DNA of 8,106 bases from Gammaproteobacteria bacterium. Lineage in GTDB: Bacteria > Pseudomonadota > Gammaproteobacteria > UBA6429. The notes under the pieces were generated by a model. The model ran no database searches. It was given only the letters and a program-made list of their open reading frames with translations, and was not told the origin of the DNA. Made by a program: the position numbers and the translations under genes. Positions 6,325 through 8,106 of the stretch are shown here, one piece after another (position 1 is the stretch's first letter; each line of letters begins with the position of its first letter). Location: NCBI GenBank assembly GCA_030635835.1, contig DAOVYB010000059.1, positions 1-8,106 on the forward strand, written 5' to 3'.

Positions 6325-8106
6325 ATGAGATATTTTCTTATTGTTTTAATTTTTATTGGTTTGTTGCCAGCTGCTTCTGCAGTTGAATCTTTTAAGGTAA
6401 AAGATATCAAGCTCGAAGGCTTACAACGTATATCTGTTGGAACCGTGTTTAATTATTTACCGATTAAACCTGGCGACAAAATTGATAAGGCTGAAATTAA
6501 AAATTCTATTCGTGTTTTATTTAAAACAGGTTTTTTTAAAGATATCCACTTTGAACGTGAAGGGAATGTGCTGGTTATATTTGTCGCTGAAAGACCCGCA
6601 ATTAATAATATTGTTCTTGAAGGTTATGACACAATATCAAAAGATCAACTTGAAGATGCTTTAAAGCAAATTGGATTGGTTAAAGGCCGAGTATTCAATC
6701 GCTCTATACTTGAAGGCTTGCAAAAGGAATTACAACGTCAATATTATAGTCTGGGTAAATACAATATAAATATTGATGTTCAACAAACACAACTGGAAAG
6801 AAACCGTGTTGATATAACTATTAAACTTTCTGAAGGTGAATCTGCCGAGATATATTCAGTTAATATTGTTGGAAATAAAAAATTCTCAGATGAAAAATTA
6901 ATTCAGGAATTTTCATTAGCTGAATCCGGTTTTTGGGGTGGTAGAAGTAATTACAAAAAACAGCAGCTCGCTGCTGATTTGGAAAAGCTCAAATCACTTT
7001 ATCTTGATAGTGGATTCCTGAATTTTAATATAGAGTCAACTCAGGTTTCATTGGGACCAGAAAAAGAAAGTGTCTATGTTAGTGTCAATATAAAAGAAGG
7101 CGAACAATTCACCGTGCGTGAAGTAAAAATCGCCGGAGACCTGATTCTTCCTCGAAAAAAATTAATGGATTTAATTAATGTTAAATCAGGTGAAATTTTT
7201 TCACGTCGAAAAGTAATGGATAGTACAAAAGCGCTAAATGATTTGTTAGCAGAAAATGGCTATGCCTTTTCTAATGTCAATATGGTTCCGGATGTCGATA
7301 ATGATTCACGAACGATTAGCTTAACCTTTTTTATTGATCCCGGACGACGTATTTATGTACGTCGTGTCAATATTTCAGGAAACAGCAAAACTCAGGATAA
7401 GGTTATTCGCCGTGAGTTGAGGCAATTAGAGGGCGACTGGTTGTCTACGAAACATGTTGCACGATCAAAAACCCGTTTAGATCGCCTTGGTTTTTTTGGC
7501 AATGTAGCAGTTAAAACAACTCGCATTCCTGGTTCAACTGATCAGGTAGATCTGGATTATCATGTTGTTGAAAAACCAACAGGCAGTCTTCAGGCTGGTA
7601 TCGGTTATTCAGATACTCAGGGGGCTGTGATGAACTTATCTGTAACTCAGGATAACTTTTTGGGAACAGGACAACGCGTTGGTATCAATTTTGACAATAG
7701 TTCAGTAACTAAACAATATCGTTTTAGTATAAATGATCCCTATTATACTGAAGAGGGGGTAAGCCAAAATATTAGCCTCACGTATCGTAAGGTGGATGCC
7801 GAAGAAGCTGATATCTCGAATTACAGTACAGATTCATATGGTGCATCACTTTCGTATGGTGTACCGCTTTCTGAATACACAAATTATAATTGGGGCTTTA
7901 AATATGACAATACTGAGATTACGACTGGAGCAGCCACATCTCAGAATATCATTGATTTTATCGCGGCAAATGGATCCATAAATGATACCTTTCAACTTTT
8001 TACCAGTTGGTCATATGACAGCCGTAATCGACGGATTTTTGCAACAAGTGGTAGTTTAACCAGTATAGGCGGGGAAATAGCTGTACCTGGTGGTGATTTG
8101 GAGTAC
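6325..8106 (+). CDS. bamA: Outer membrane protein assembly factor BamA, 3'-truncated by the window edge
   Basis: BamA is the Omp85-family core of the BAM complex, which folds and inserts beta-barrel proteins into the outer membrane. The frame has no stop through base 8106: 594 codons of about 800 expected (E. coli 810). A Sec signal peptide is visible at residues 1-19, with an R near the start, a hydrophobic core and an ASA cleavage site. Five POTRA domains follow, approximately 23-92 (FKVKDIKLEGLQRISVG), 93-172, 173-262, 263-342 and 343-420. E369 in LRQLEGDW matches E. coli E373, which contacts BamD. The barrel begins near 421 with GSLQAGIGYSDTQG, then QDNFLGTGQRVGINF. The window ends in VPGGDLEY, matching the VTIPGSDNEY strand of E. 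coli. ATG 6325 is the only usable start, because TAA 6301-6303 is in frame upstream; the Shine-Dalgarno is poor. No terminator separates it from rseP (28-bp gap). Homologous clusters continue with skp and lpxD, which would lie to the right. Confidence 0.96.
   Translation, partial: MRYFLIVLIFIGLLPAASAVESFKVKDIKLEGLQRISVGTVFNYLPIKPGDKIDKAEIKNSIRVLFKTGFFKDIHFEREGNVLVIFVAERPAINNIVLEGYDTISKDQLEDALKQIGLVKGRVFNRSILEGLQKELQRQYYSLGKYNINIDVQQTQLERNRVDITIKLSEGESAEIYSVNIVGNKKFSDEKLIQEFSLAESGFWGGRSNYKKQQLAADLEKLKSLYLDSGFLNFNIESTQVSLGPEKESVYVSVNIKEGEQFTVREVKIAGDLILPRKKLMDLINVKSGEIFSRRKVMDSTKALNDLLAENGYAFSNVNMVPDVDNDSRTISLTFFIDPGRRIYVRRVNISGNSKTQDKVIRRELRQLEGDWLSTKHVARSKTRLDRLGFFGNVAVKTTRIPGSTDQVDLDYHVVEKPTGSLQAGIGYSDTQGAVMNLSVTQDNFLGTGQRVGINFDNSSVTKQYRFSINDPYYTEEGVSQNISLTYRKVDAEEADISNYSTDSYGASLSYGVPLSEYTNYNWGFKYDNTEITTGAATSQNIIDFIAANGSINDTFQLFTSWSYDSRNRRIFATSGSLTSIGGEIAVPGGDLEY

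Noticed and set aside
7796..7981. 61-codon plus-strand open frame near the right end, with another at 6437-6664
   Set aside because: Both are out-of-frame shadows within bamA, whose own frame runs uninterrupted from 6325 to the window edge.
1..8106. A previously undescribed system, mobile element, CRISPR array or phage module
   Set aside because: More than 95% of the window is covered by eight recognised housekeeping genes in their classical order. The remaining gaps are under 100 bp and hold only a terminator and weak promoter-like sequences, with no direct repeats, tRNA or foreign-looking segments.

Overview
The window is an ordinary, well-conserved gammaproteobacterial housekeeping cluster. 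All genes are on the + strand, in the order tsf (3' part) - pyrH - frr - uppS - cdsA - dxr - rseP - bamA (5' part). This is the order known from Escherichia coli and many other Gammaproteobacteria, and each product matches its E. coli counterpart in length and motifs, as judged from memory of those proteins. The DNA is AT-rich (roughly 35-40% GC by eye, not counted), with many TTA, AAA and AAT codons. That points to a low-GC gammaproteobacterium. Nothing here identifies the genus.

Region by region. Bases 1-669 are the C-terminal three quarters of elongation factor Ts. A perfect 10-bp hairpin with a T run (675-701) closes the tsf transcript. A 58-bp gap then leads to pyrH (UMP kinase, 760-1485). 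After a 66-bp gap comes frr (ribosome recycling factor, 1552-2109), and after 39 bp uppS (undecaprenyl diphosphate synthase, 2149-2934). From there the genes are packed. The uppS/cdsA overlap is 8 bp, the cdsA/dxr overlap is 4 bp (GTGA, with dxr starting at GTG 3748), and the dxr/rseP overlap is 1 bp (TAATG). A 28-bp gap precedes bamA (6325 to the window end, 594 codons, open). No gene-free stretch reaches 100 bp.

How the genes fit together. tsf and frr serve translation, and pyrH supplies UDP/UTP for RNA and for UDP-sugar envelope precursors. dxr commits carbon to the MEP isoprenoid pathway, and uppS turns its products into the C55 carrier lipid needed for peptidoglycan and O-antigen. cdsA makes CDP-diacylglycerol for phospholipids. 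rseP is the intramembrane protease that releases sigma-E under envelope stress. bamA is the core of the outer-membrane beta-barrel assembly machine and is a sigma-E target in E. coli. From uppS to bamA the window therefore reads as an envelope-biogenesis operon.

I found no mobile element, CRISPR array, tRNA, rRNA, repeat array, pseudogene or unfamiliar gene. The points worth a second look are modest: the dxr start, translational coupling, weak ribosome binding sites, and a diverged loop in the BamA barrel.
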